Virus record (IMG/VR): IMGVR_UViG_3300032092_000005
Coordinates: 1 to 64,000 of that record
Length of the DNA: 64,000 bases
Origin: a virus
Strand: one strand, 5' to 3'
The notes under the pieces are model-generated. The model ran no database searches, was not told the DNA's origin, and saw only the letters and a list, made by a program, of their open reading frames with translations. How positions within the stretch are numbered: the first letter of the stretch is position 1; each line of letters begins with the position of its first letter. A program made the position numbers and the translations under genes. Shown piece after piece: positions 17,589 to 25,551 of the stretch.

Positions 17589-17639
17589 AATTCTAGGAGC
17601 ATATATAGTTCTGACAGTGTTATTACTAAGGAGCTATAA

Positions 17640-17864
17640 ATGTCAAACTATCAAATTTTGTGTGATTCGTGTGGAGCAGAATACCAAATAGAAATCGTTG
17701 TAACGGGAACAGAATCGACACCAATATTTTGTGCTTGCTGCGGAGAAGAATTAGAAGATATTGTATCAGTTGATGCGTTAGATCATACAGGCGGATCGGA
17801 TGAGTGGGATAAACTTATTGAAGATGTGTATGATGAAGATGATGAATGGAAAGAACGAGAATGA
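17640..17864 (+). CDS. Small zinc-ribbon protein with acidic tail
   Basis: 74 residues with two CxxC pairs (CDSCG near residue 8 and CACCG near residue 30) that should bind one zinc ion, followed by a very acidic C-terminus. Ribosome site AAGGAG. Stop overlaps the next start (ATGA). Zinc ribbons of this kind often bind nucleic acid or transcription machinery; no specific function recognised. Confidence 0.65.
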   Translation: MSNYQILCDSCGAEYQIEIVVTGTESTPIFCACCGEELEDIVSVDALDHTGGSDEWDKLIEDVYDEDDEWKERE

Positions 17865-18415
17865 AAATAGCTGGCATCGATTATTCGATGACCTCACCAG
17901 CAATTTGCATTTTTGATACTGAAAGTTCTGAATTCACTTTTGAGAATTGTAGACTAAATTTCCTGACACAGTTGAAAAAGTATGATGTGAAAGTTAAGAA
18001 CATCATAGGAGAATATTTTGAGTATGAAGATGATATGCAGAGGTATGATGTAATCTCTTCTAAGTTCATTGACATTGTTCTATTGAATGATGTTGAAAGA
18101 GTTTTCATTGAAGACTACTCTATGGGTTCTAGAGGTAGAGTATTCAACATTGCAGAAAACACTGGCATATTGAAGTACAGATTATGGCAGTTTCAGATAC
18201 CTGTATTGGGGATTGCTCCTACAGTTATCAAAAAGTTTGCTACTGGTAAAGGCAATTCAGATAAGCAAAAGATGCAAGATGCGTTTGAGCTTGAATGTGA
18301 TTTAAAGTTGAAGCATGAGTTCAACATGACAGAGAAACAATGGAACCCATCTTCTGATATAATTGATTCTTATTATATTTGTAAGTATGGATATACAAAC
18401 ATGGAGAAATTATGA
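17861..18415 (+). CDS. RuvC-like Holliday-junction resolvase
   Basis: Start at ATG 17861 overlaps the upstream stop. The RNase-H-fold motifs are in order: KIAGIDYSMTSPA (first Asp, D7), FIEDYSMGSRGRVFN (Glu), PTVIKKFATGKGNSDKQKM, and SSDIIDSYYI (late Asp pair). Phage RuvC-like enzymes resolve recombination junctions before packaging. Length 184 is close to bacterial RuvC. Family assignment is confident, but exact substrate is not. Confidence 0.75.
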   Translation: MKIAGIDYSMTSPAICIFDTESSEFTFENCRLNFLTQLKKYDVKVKNIIGEYFEYEDDMQRYDVISSKFIDIVLLNDVERVFIEDYSMGSRGRVFNIAENTGILKYRLWQFQIPVLGIAPTVIKKFATGKGNSDKQKMQDAFELECDLKLKHEFNMTEKQWNPSSDIIDSYYICKYGYTNMEKL

Positions 18416-19044
18416 GCAAACGAAATTCGAATGAAGAGTCTTTATTAGACATTATTGATACGTCAGAGTCATTTATTACTAAACCTCTAGGCAATCTATA
18501 CACAGTATATTTGTCTGGAATGATTGAAGAACCTAAGTGCTATACAAAAGTATTTGAGATGATTAGGAATGCAGAAGATCATGACATTATCAAATTGCAT
18601 ATCAATTCTGAAGGTGGTCATCTATTCACCGCTATCCAATTTATTAGAGCTATGACAGAATCTAGAGCTACTATCGTTGCATCCGCAGAAGGTATGTGTA
18701 TGTCAGCAGCTACTATGATTTTTCTATCAGCAGATAATTTTGAGATATCAGAGCATTGCATGTTCATGTTCCACAATTACTCAGGTGGCACATTTGGCAA
18801 AGGTGGTGAAATGTATGACCAGCTTATCAAAGAGCGCAAGTGGTCGGAAAAGATCATCAATAAAATCTACAATGGCTTCTTGACAGATGAAGAAATTAAG
18901 TCTATAATGAACAATAGAGACATTTGGATGGAAGGTGATGAAGTAAAAGTCCGTCTAGAAAAACTTCTGAATAAAGAAAATGGTATTCCTGAGCCAATCA
19001 AAAAGCCTAGAGCAAAAGCAGCAGCTAAAAAAGTAGCAAGCTAA
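18412..19044 (+). CDS. ClpP-like serine protease
   Basis: A ClpP/crotonase-fold protease: SEGGHLFTAIQFIRAM matches the SPGG region, GMCMSAATMI holds the nucleophile Ser, and MFHNYSGGTFGKGGEM holds the catalytic His. An Asp lies in RDIWMEGDE. Whether it needs a host Clp ATPase cannot be told. The basic Ala/Lys tail is unusual. It could process a virion or host protein. Start overlaps the upstream stop. Confidence 0.8.
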   Translation: MSKRNSNEESLLDIIDTSESFITKPLGNLYTVYLSGMIEEPKCYTKVFEMIRNAEDHDIIKLHINSEGGHLFTAIQFIRAMTESRATIVASAEGMCMSAATMIFLSADNFEISEHCMFMFHNYSGGTFGKGGEMYDQLIKERKWSEKIINKIYNGFLTDEEIKSIMNNRDIWMEGDEVKVRLEKLLNKENGIPEPIKKPRAKAAAKKVAS

Positions 19045-19058
19045 CAAGCGAGAAACCA

Positions 19059-19784
19059 ATGCAAGACAATGTAAAAAGTGAAAGTGTATTCTTAGTATCT
19101 TCCGCAATCCATGCAAAACATGGTATATACGATGCAAAAACTAGACTTGATCAAACGATCAAAACGTGTAAGTCTATTAGGAATAAATGTGATGCAGAAA
19201 TTATTCTATTAGACGGTGGGCATGAACACATAACAGAGCAGGAGCAAGAAATCCTATCAAAGTATATCGATAAGTTTTATAGCTTTGTTGATGAAGACAA
19301 CATCAAACAGATTCAACAAGTCCCTAATCACGACATTGTAAAAAACATGATTGAGATTATTATGTTTGGATCGTTCTTTGATATGATTAATGCAGAAGGT
19401 TGGCAAAACAACTATAAGCGCATATTTAAAATGAGTGGTCGCTATACATTGAATGATAGCTTTGATTATGATAAGCATATGAAAGCTACAGATAAGATTG
19501 TCATTCGAGGACCTTTCACAAGTCAATTTGCTCCTAACATAACTGGAGATGTAACCCTTCAGTACATGAGTCGTTTGTGGAGCTTTGATACTACACTACT
19601 TTCATACGTTAAAAGTGCGTATTTTGATATGCTTAAACATATGGTAGAGCGATTGAATGCTGGTGGGTACATTGACATTGAGCATTTATTATATGACCAT
19701 CTTGATGCTAAGTTGATTGAGAACATTGGAACACTTGGTGTTCAAGGCAATATTGCTCCTAACGGAATGGGAGTTTCAGATTGA
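19059..19784 (+). CDS. Glycosyltransferase-like protein
   Basis: 241 residues. The central IFKMSGRYTLNDSFD matches the K-SGRY motif common in phage-encoded glycosyltransferase-like proteins of the GT-A type, with AEIILLDGG upstream as a possible nucleotide-binding strand. The acceptor is unknown. It stands alone here; other sugar genes are clustered at 54497-63115. Moderate confidence in the fold, low in function. Confidence 0.5.
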   Translation: MQDNVKSESVFLVSSAIHAKHGIYDAKTRLDQTIKTCKSIRNKCDAEIILLDGGHEHITEQEQEILSKYIDKFYSFVDEDNIKQIQQVPNHDIVKNMIEIIMFGSFFDMINAEGWQNNYKRIFKMSGRYTLNDSFDYDKHMKATDKIVIRGPFTSQFAPNITGDVTLQYMSRLWSFDTTLLSYVKSAYFDMLKHMVERLNAGGYIDIEHLLYDHLDAKLIENIGTLGVQGNIAPNGMGVSD

Positions 19785-20080
19785 AATATCTTCCAAAAAT
19801 ATTTGATCCCACAATTGAATGGATAAAAAATGATTACAGGTCTTACCCTCTCCGCTTTATTGTTGAGTTATTTGCTTGGGCTATCAGTATATTCTGTTCT
19901 ATCACAATGGCTCTCACCGTACCGCACCCTCCACTCATGGCATTATACCCTGTATGGATTTTGGGTTGCGTCTTGTATGCTTGGGCTGCTTACAGCCGTA
20001 AATCTTTTGGTATGCTGTCTAATTACGCCTTACTTGTAACGATAGATTCCGTTGGACTGATTCGAATGTTGACTGCTTGA
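19781..20080 (+). CDS. Small integral membrane protein
   Basis: 99 residues with about three membrane helices (FIVELFAWAISIFCSITMAL, a central segment about 52-70, and a C-terminal one). TTG start overlaps the upstream stop (TTGA). The pattern IEWIKNDYRSYPLRFIVE is familiar from phage membrane proteins of unknown function. Confidence 0.6.
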   Translation: MKYLPKIFDPTIEWIKNDYRSYPLRFIVELFAWAISIFCSITMALTVPHPPLMALYPVWILGCVLYAWAAYSRKSFGMLSNYALLVTIDSVGLIRMLTA

Positions 20081-20105
20081 CATTCCGCGTTTGTTATGAT
20101 ATACT
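20077..20105 (+). promoter_or_regulatory. Sigma70 promoter
   Basis: TTGACA (20077-20082), 17-base spacer, TATACT (20100-20105), 32 bases before the AbrB-like gene. Near-perfect match. Confidence 0.8.
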
Positions 20106-20136
20106 TACGTATCGATTAAATTTTTTGGAGAACTAC

Positions 20137-20634
20137 ATGATGATGGACAAACAAAACTGGACTATTGCTCTAGAAGAAGATAAGGAAACTGGTGACTTGA
20201 TCCTACCACTTCCAGAAGAACTTTTGGAATCTCAAGGATGGAAAACTGGTGATACACTTGAATGGATTGATAATGGAAATGGAAGCTGGACTATGAAAAA
20301 GAAAGAAGCATTGCAGTGGGTATTGGTAGAGACTATCTCTCAATTCCGTCAACGTTACATGGTACAAGTGCCTGTAGGCACTGATCAATATGGAAACAAC
20401 AAAGCTGACTGGGCACTTGATACAGTTACTCTAGAGGAAGCAAAAGAGTTTTCTCAAAAGCATTTGGGCGAAACAATTATTTCGCACCGCGTAATGTCTG
20501 AGGAAGAAGCTTTAAATTTATGTGATGAAGATAACGGATACACACAAGTTTGGAATACAGAACATAAAATCAATACGTTCTTTACCAAAGTAGATGAACA
20601 CATTTCTGGTGATGACTATGCTGGTCAAATCTGA
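20137..20634 (+). CDS. AbrB/SpoVT-like swapped-hairpin protein
   Basis: Start placed at ATG 20137 (GGAG at 20127-20130); an upstream TTG at 20077 is the promoter -35. N-terminal residues about 15-50, LILPLPEELLESQGWKTGD then WIDNGNGSWTM, fit the AbrB/MazE swapped-hairpin DNA-binding fold. The remainder (WVLVETISQFRQRYMVQVP) is a second small domain of unknown role. Probably a regulator, but no target is known. Confidence 0.6.
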   Translation: MMMDKQNWTIALEEDKETGDLILPLPEELLESQGWKTGDTLEWIDNGNGSWTMKKKEALQWVLVETISQFRQRYMVQVPVGTDQYGNNKADWALDTVTLEEAKEFSQKHLGETIISHRVMSEEEALNLCDEDNGYTQVWNTEHKINTFFTKVDEHISGDDYAGQI

Positions 20635-20779
20635 ATCTGAGATTATTAATTTTTTAAAAGAGCTTCTGAATCCTGAGGGATTCGGACACTCTGTTACTTC
20701 AGAAGTTCGCAAAGAAGCTAAACGCATTTTAGAGATAATTGATAATGAGCAAAATTCAACAGTTCGGTCGGCCATATGA
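20612..20779 (+). CDS. Small conserved phage protein
   Basis: About 53-55 residues; ATG 20612 or 20618 overlaps the end of the previous gene. It contains FLKELLNPEGFGHSVTSEVR, a short helical pattern I associate with small marine phage proteins. No function known. Confidence 0.5.
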   Translation: MTMLVKSESEIINFLKELLNPEGFGHSVTSEVRKEAKRILEIIDNEQNSTVRSAI

Positions 20780-21050
20780 AACGTTTGATCCTACAAACAA
20801 ACGTCATCGTACAATTTTTCATGAAGCGATAAAATATCGTACATGGGGCAGATCGGCAATTTGTTTTTTTCCTGAAGATGACGCTAACGGCTCTAACAGT
20901 CTTATGGACCAATTAACAAAAGCTGTCAGCAAATACTACATGGAAAAAGAATTTGGGTCACTTGTCGATGATGATCCTTTTGACGGAACATCAAAAGAAA
21001 TTCGTACTCGCCCTAATCCTCACGTATATCGAAAGTCTAAATATGCATAA
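20745..21050 (+). CDS. Small conserved phage protein
   Basis: 101 residues starting at ATG 20745 inside the end of the upstream gene. The pattern GRPYETFDPTNKRHRTIFH and TWGRSAICF is conserved in phage proteins of unknown function. Overlaps both neighbours, as is usual for this run of genes. Confidence 0.55.
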   Translation: MSKIQQFGRPYETFDPTNKRHRTIFHEAIKYRTWGRSAICFFPEDDANGSNSLMDQLTKAVSKYYMEKEFGSLVDDDPFDGTSKEIRTRPNPHVYRKSKYA

Positions 21051-21234
21051 TAACGATTTTGAAGTTCATCCAAGAGGCACAGGTGAAGAATTGCGCCTAT
21101 CACGCGAATTATCTAATGAGATTCAAAAGTCTTTAGATTGGCTTGGAGAAACACTGCCTATCAATGTTAGGCAAGCGTACAATCGTCTTTATGGTCATCA
21201 TATTAAACAACAACAGTCGAAAGAATACTCATGA
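21043..21234 (+). CDS. Small conserved phage protein
   Basis: 63 residues from ATG 21043, overlapping the upstream stop. FEVHPRGTGEELRLSRELSNEI is a recurring short pattern in phage genomes. Mostly helical; function unknown. Confidence 0.5.
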   Translation: MHNNDFEVHPRGTGEELRLSRELSNEIQKSLDWLGETLPINVRQAYNRLYGHHIKQQQSKEYS

Positions 21235-21878
21235 AAGTTTATCTAAGCGGTTACCGCAATCACTGGCTAAGTCCTTACACTATCCTTGGGGTGGTTTTTT
21301 TCTGGCGTGAGATTGATTATAACGAGCCAATCATTGAACGTCTGAGTAGCATACTAACTCCATTGTGCAATGCGTGGAAGAAGTTTCTTGATTTTGTGCA
21401 TCCTAAGATTGAGTATGTAAAGATTGATCGCTACGATACATGGAGCATGGATCATACTCTAGCGCACATCATTCTGCCTATGCTTAAGCAACTTAAGAAA
21501 GACAAGCATGGATCGCCATCTGTAGATGATGAAGACGTACCAGAAGAACTCCGTTCAACTGCTGCGCCTGCAAAAGAGAATGAATGGGACACAGACGAAA
21601 ACTGGTCCAAGCGTTGGGATTGGGTTATGGATGAAATGATCTTTGCGTTTGAATGTAAACTAGACGATTCATGGGAAGATACATTTCGTGAAGGCGAGAT
21701 TGACTGGAAGACAGTACCATCTGCATGGGATGAGAACGGTAAGCCTACAATGTATAGCATGGAAGATGGACCTAATCACACATACAAGTGTGACTACGAC
21801 GGAATGAAAGTAGTGCAAGAAAGAATTCAAAATGGATTCCGTCTGTTCGGAAAGTACTATCAAGGACTGTGGGATTGA
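21231..21878 (+). CDS. Conserved phage protein, Trp/Asp-rich
   Basis: 215 residues with the strongly conserved phage pattern KIDRYDTWSMDHTLAHIILPM, a HGSPSVDDEDVPEEL segment and WDWVMDEMIFAFE. This family is widespread in T4- and T7-like phages and, to my knowledge, has no assigned function. Overlaps the upstream stop (ATGA). Confidence 0.65.
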   Translation: MKVYLSGYRNHWLSPYTILGVVFFWREIDYNEPIIERLSSILTPLCNAWKKFLDFVHPKIEYVKIDRYDTWSMDHTLAHIILPMLKQLKKDKHGSPSVDDEDVPEELRSTAAPAKENEWDTDENWSKRWDWVMDEMIFAFECKLDDSWEDTFREGEIDWKTVPSAWDENGKPTMYSMEDGPNHTYKCDYDGMKVVQERIQNGFRLFGKYYQGLWD

Positions 21879-21903
21879 TTCGTGCTAAATAAAACTTTAT
21901 AAT
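21875..21903 (+). promoter_or_regulatory. Sigma70 promoter candidate
   Basis: TTGATT (21875-21880), 17-base spacer, TATAAT (21898-21903), overlapping the end of the previous gene and 16 bases before the next start. Confidence 0.55.
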
Positions 21904-21918
21904 CTAGGAGATAACATC

Positions 21919-22218
21919 ATGTTCGAAAAACTAAAACAACTATTTTCACGTAAGTCTGTGACTGAGCAACCTTTGCCAGTTGAAACTGTAGCCGACGTTG
22001 CAATTAAAAATGTAATTGAGACTACTACAGAAGTCGTGCCCGAAAAGGTAAAGCCTGCACCAACTACAAAGCGTGAAACGCCTAAAGAATGGCCAAGCAA
22101 AGAAGGCGCTAATTTGTCTAATACTGTGACAAAGGCACCTGCTAAGAAGAAAGCACCAGCAGTAAAGGCAGCACCAGCGGCAGGCAATAAGCCTGTGATT
22201 AGAAAAGTCAGTAAGTAA
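21919..22218 (+). CDS. Small basic Pro/Ala/Lys-rich protein
   Basis: 99 residues; the N-terminus MFEKLKQLFSRKSV may be an amphipathic helix, the rest is disordered and basic (KAPAKKKAPAVKAAPAAGNK). No family seen. It converges with the minus-strand block; its stop abuts the next gene's stop with no gap. Confidence 0.5.
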   Translation: MFEKLKQLFSRKSVTEQPLPVETVADVAIKNVIETTTEVVPEKVKPAPTTKRETPKEWPSKEGANLSNTVTKAPAKKKAPAVKAAPAAGNKPVIRKVSK

Positions 22219-23037
22219 TTAAGGCTTCAAGTCTATTCTGAATGCAAGTCCAGTAATACCGCTTCTGGACTTGCCTCGAACGTCAAACTTAACTTTGCTC
22301 TTAATGCTTTCAACATAAGCTTTATCAATGATGTAGAATCCTTTCGGACTGATAATACTGTCTGCAACTGCACCGCGGTATTGTTTTAGTGATAGCTCTC
22401 CCGTCATTGCTTCATAAAGTAATGCAGTAGCGTACTCTTTATCTGAATCGATGTATTTAAGTAGAGACTCCATTAGGAACTCTTTGTTCTCTTTCATCCA
22501 AAATTCATAGCTCTTGTCTTTAATGATTTTACCACCCTTGATAAACTCATTGATAACTTTCTCAGAGGATTCGGTAAGAATTCTTTTTTTATTGGACTCT
22601 GATAAAAGTCGTGTGGGCATTCTTTTCAATTCTGTAATTATTGATAATAGAACTTTACTCTTTGTTGCACCAGGTACTGCCTTAGCTGCGGCTTCAAATA
22701 GTTCTGCTGTAGAAGTTCCTTGTCCTGACGCAAGCTGCACACCACCTGCCATCTTGACAGATACTGAATACACTTTTGTTCCTATTTTTAATACTAAGTC
22801 TGTCTTAGGTTCTGGCTTTGCTGATATTGCAATGCCAAAAGGATTCGTAGCATCATCTGAATGCCATGCTTCTACTTTTTTAGTTCCTGCAAATTTGTAA
22901 ATATGATCAACACATTTCTTTGCTTGCTCCGTAATGTTGCTAGAAAATACTCGACTAAATTTTTTGATCTTATTGTTCTTGACCTGAATCATCTCTGCAA
23001 TTGCCCATTCTAAGTCTACGCCTTCTGATGCTGCCAT
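22219..23037 (-). CDS. Putative PD-(D/E)XK-type nuclease
   Basis: 272 residues. EPKTDLVLKIGTKVYSVSVKM fits the core D...(x)VK arrangement of PD-(D/E)XK nucleases, followed by GGVQLASGQG. The pattern is conserved in marine T4-like phages. It may be a structure-specific or restriction-like nuclease; the assignment is by motif only. Last gene of the minus-strand operon. A perfect 10-bp inverted repeat (22244-22253 / 22265-22274) lies inside its C-terminal codons. Confidence 0.5.
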   Translation of the reverse strand: MAASEGVDLEWAIAEMIQVKNNKIKKFSRVFSSNITEQAKKCVDHIYKFAGTKKVEAWHSDDATNPFGIAISAKPEPKTDLVLKIGTKVYSVSVKMAGGVQLASGQGTSTAELFEAAAKAVPGATKSKVLLSIITELKRMPTRLLSESNKKRILTESSEKVINEFIKGGKIIKDKSYEFWMKENKEFLMESLLKYIDSDKEYATALLYEAMTGELSLKQYRGAVADSIISPKGFYIIDKAYVESIKSKVKFDVRGKSRSGITGLAFRIDLKP

Positions 23038-23047
23038 AATTATCTCC

Positions 23048-23710
23048 TTATTTTTTCATTAACTCATCCACAAATTCTAACAGAAGTTTGTGGTGTTCTT
23101 TTTCGTGCCAATACTTATTTATGTAATTCCACGGCTTTTCATACCACAACTTTAAACTTTCTGGATGACACCCCATGATGCCGATTCTATTTTGTATAAT
23201 AGCCATTGCGTCACCATTAGCATAAGTCGCAACAGTTTTGAATTTGCTAGAGTCGCCTATCAAAGCACATCCATCATAGAAATACATGTTGAGTGGTTTG
23301 TCATTCCACATCACCTCAGTGACTGTTCCATAACTGCGTTTGACTGTAGCGTCAGGTTGCTTGATGTATTGTACTGCATCTACACTATCAAGAATATCAA
23401 AGTAGTAGCTGCCTGCCCAATAAGCGCCCATGCATATGCCAAGATATCTTCCACCGTTTGCAACATAATCCGCTACGGCATTCTGTGCTTTGCGTCTAAA
23501 GAATTTATCATAACTACTAGCATCACCAATACCGCCAGGAAATGCAATCATATCAAATTTGCTTAGAGTTTCTGGATTACATTCGTCTTGCGAGAACGTG
23601 GTGATATCATAGTCGTTTGATAGGCATTCTTTCATGCCATCAATACAGTCCTTAGAGCATTCTGGATGATGATAAAAAATTGCAATTGATGGTTTAATCA
23701 GATTTGACAT
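23048..23710 (-). CDS. Class I glutamine-amidotransferase-like protein (biotin-ligase N-terminal type)
   Basis: The nucleophile elbow YLGICMGAYWAG and the later GCHPES (His and Glu) form a Cys-His-Glu triad of the GATase-like fold; the length and the early FPGGIGDA match the BPL_N domain found at the N-terminus of some biotin ligases. No ligase domain is attached. Start at the second Met (MSNLIKPS) is preferred; the first gives four extra residues. Substrate unknown. Confidence 0.65.
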   Translation of the reverse strand: MSNLIKPSIAIFYHHPECSKDCIDGMKECLSNDYDITTFSQDECNPETLSKFDMIAFPGGIGDASSYDKFFRRKAQNAVADYVANGGRYLGICMGAYWAGSYYFDILDSVDAVQYIKQPDATVKRSYGTVTEVMWNDKPLNMYFYDGCALIGDSSKFKTVATYANGDAMAIIQNRIGIMGCHPESLKLWYEKPWNYINKYWHEKEHHKLLLEFVDELMKK

Positions 23711-24011
23711 TCTTAGATCCATACATTAATGACTTAGCTTCATCACCCACGCCAAGAACACATGCCATCTTACCATCAAATTGAATTATTGTCCATGTGC
23801 CAGTTTTAGAATTCATTAAAACGCCATATGTTGTCTTTGTTTGAGAATCGGCACCACTCCACACCGGCGCCTCGCCGTATTCAACCAGTGCGTTCATCAA
23901 TGTTGATGTATTATCACATATGATTTTTTTATTACCTTCTTTTGGTTCTGATCGTGCAACAGATGCTAATAAACTTAGCGTCAGAAAGATATAAATTATA
24001 ATTATTTTCAT
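23694..24011 (-). CDS. Secreted small phage protein
   Basis: About 105 residues with a signal peptide (IIIIYIFLTLSLLASVA, cut near ARS/E), a Cys pair and the pattern SKTGTWTIIQFDGKMACVLG, which is familiar in phage-encoded periplasmic proteins of unknown function. Overlaps the start region of the next minus-strand gene. Confidence 0.55.
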   Translation of the reverse strand: MKIIIIYIFLTLSLLASVARSEPKEGNKKIICDNTSTLMNALVEYGEAPVWSGADSQTKTTYGVLMNSKTGTWTIIQFDGKMACVLGVGDEAKSLMYGSKNVKSD

Positions 24012-24022
24012 TTGATTCACCT

Positions 24023-24622
24023 TTATTTTATTGCTTCTAAAGCCTCTTCTCTTTGCCTACGTTCAGCTTCTTTTGCACGTTGATATCTTATTTGATTGTT
24101 CTTTTCTACCTTTTCTTGGTATATTCGTTGTTCTTCCATTACACCATAAATACTAACACCGCCCATAATCACTGCGAATAACAACACTGAACCTCCCATA
24201 AAAAGTAGACTATTCATAAAATAATCTGCCATCTTTTGCTTATGCTTATATTTAGCTTCCTCTGCTGCTTTTTCTTCTGCATGGCGTTCCTTCATTAATC
24301 TAGTACGCTCCCTTATCATATCGTCCCAGATTTGGGGTTTACCTAACTCCCAGTAAATCATATCCTTAAGTGCTCTTTCATCCTCACGTAGTTTATTACT
24401 ATACATAGCAAACTCAAGTGCTTGCTTTGAAAGTTGAGAATCAGTTTTTCCAATTTGAGCTATTTTAGCTTTCGTGCTTGCAGCGTGGACAGCATCGGCT
24501 CCTTCGAAAAACTTACTAAAGTCCTTTACAAGACCATTTATATCTTTTCCAAGTGCGATAGCAGCCTTGATGCCCTTTACAGCACCTTGAGCCATTGCAA
24601 AGGCTGTGAATGGATCAATCAT
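24023..24622 (-). CDS. Coiled-coil membrane protein conserved in phages
   Basis: 199 residues: N-terminal DPFTAFAMAQGAVKGIKAAI, a charged helical region, one membrane helix (about 140-160) and a charged C-terminus. The N-terminal pattern recurs in marine phages. Could be a virion or membrane-remodelling protein; function unknown. Confidence 0.55.
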   Translation of the reverse strand: MIDPFTAFAMAQGAVKGIKAAIALGKDINGLVKDFSKFFEGADAVHAASTKAKIAQIGKTDSQLSKQALEFAMYSNKLREDERALKDMIYWELGKPQIWDDMIRERTRLMKERHAEEKAAEEAKYKHKQKMADYFMNSLLFMGGSVLLFAVIMGGVSIYGVMEEQRIYQEKVEKNNQIRYQRAKEAERRQREEALEAIK

Positions 24623-24846
24623 TTTTTAGGAGGTATATTATCTGGCCAATACGGGACGTGTGTCCATCGACAGACTTTGCCGCCTTTTACGTATTCATTT
24701 GCGCCGTAAGTTTCTTTCTTCTCACATACTTCTTTTAAGATTGTCCAGTGACGGTAATTTTGGGGAGGTAATACATAATCATATGGCGCACTAGATGCTG
24801 ATAGTGCTATTGCAGTGCAGCACACTATTATTAGTTTGGTGTTCAT
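24619..24846 (-). CDS. Small secreted protein
   Basis: 76 residues from ATG 24846 (minus strand): a signal peptide, then YRHWTILKEVCEK and GGKVCRWTHVPYWP with two cysteines. Overlaps the next gene's start by four bases. First gene of the minus-strand operon; a CATAAATA sequence about 40 bases upstream (24884-24891, minus) is a possible T4-like late promoter. Confidence 0.55.
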   Translation of the reverse strand: MNTKLIIVCCTAIALSASSAPYDYVLPPQNYRHWTILKEVCEKKETYGANEYVKGGKVCRWTHVPYWPDNIPPKK

Positions 24847-24953
24847 ATGTAGGTTCTGAATCAAAAAGACTTGATTTTCACCTATATTTATGATATACTA
24901 GCTTTTCATTGCTAAATATGTTGCAGAAAAACAACATCGCCCACAAATACCTA

Positions 24954-24982
24954 TTGACAGGCAGTAGGAAACCAGTTAAACT
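24954..24982 (+). promoter_or_regulatory. Sigma70 promoter candidate
   Basis: TTGACA (24954-24959), 17-base spacer, TAAACT (24977-24982), 26 bases before the glycine-zipper gene. Confidence 0.6.
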
Positions 24983-25008
24983 GTATAAATCAGATCGAGA
25001 GGAACTCT

Positions 25009-25548
25009 ATGAAACAGACAATTTTAGCACTATCCCTAGCTACAGCCGCATTGACTAGCATGGCACAAAGTAGCACGGAGTACATTCCTGTATTGAGTGC
25101 TACACCCATAATCAATCAACAAGCTTATACAGTTCGGCGTCCAGTGTGTAATACGATAACTGAGCCTGTATATCAGACACAGCCCATCTATCAACAATAT
25201 CAGAATCCTGATCAATCGGCGCCAGTCGTTGGAATGATCCTGGGTGCAGCTATTGGTGCTATGATTCCCGGCGGCTCTCAAGCATTGAATGCAGTCGTTG
25301 GTGGCACTACAGGATTTATGTTGGGTGAAGGCAGTCGCAACACTAACGTATATGTAGGTCAACAAACTGGTATCGTAGGGTACCGAAATATTCAGAACTG
25401 CCACAATATAACAGAAACACTTTACAAGGACGTAATTGTGGGTTATAATGTAACCTACGTGCATAATGAAATAACCAAGACTGTTACAATGCCGCGTAAT
25501 CCTGGTGCATCCATTCGTATCGTAACCTCTACTACAATCCAATACTAA
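25009..25548 (+). CDS. Secreted glycine-zipper (17-kDa antigen/YmgG-like) protein
   Basis: Signal peptide cut near SMA/QS, then a Gly-x3-Gly zipper hairpin VVGMILGAAIGAMIPGG...NAVVGGTTGFMLGEG (about residues 73-105) typical of outer-membrane SlyB/17-kDa-like proteins, and a beta-prone C-terminus. There is no lipobox. Such proteins insert in or stabilise the outer membrane. In a phage it could alter the infected cell surface, for example to block superinfection; that is inference. Confidence 0.65.
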   Translation: MKQTILALSLATAALTSMAQSSTEYIPVLSATPIINQQAYTVRRPVCNTITEPVYQTQPIYQQYQNPDQSAPVVGMILGAAIGAMIPGGSQALNAVVGGTTGFMLGEGSRNTNVYVGQQTGIVGYRNIQNCHNITETLYKDVIVGYNVTYVHNEITKTVTMPRNPGASIRIVTSTTIQY

Positions 25549-25551
25549 ACT

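Noticed and set aside
20077-20136. N-terminal extension of the AbrB-like gene from TTG 20077
   Set aside because: The TTG is the promoter -35 (TTGACA, 17 bases, TATACT), and ATG 20137 has a good ribosome site.
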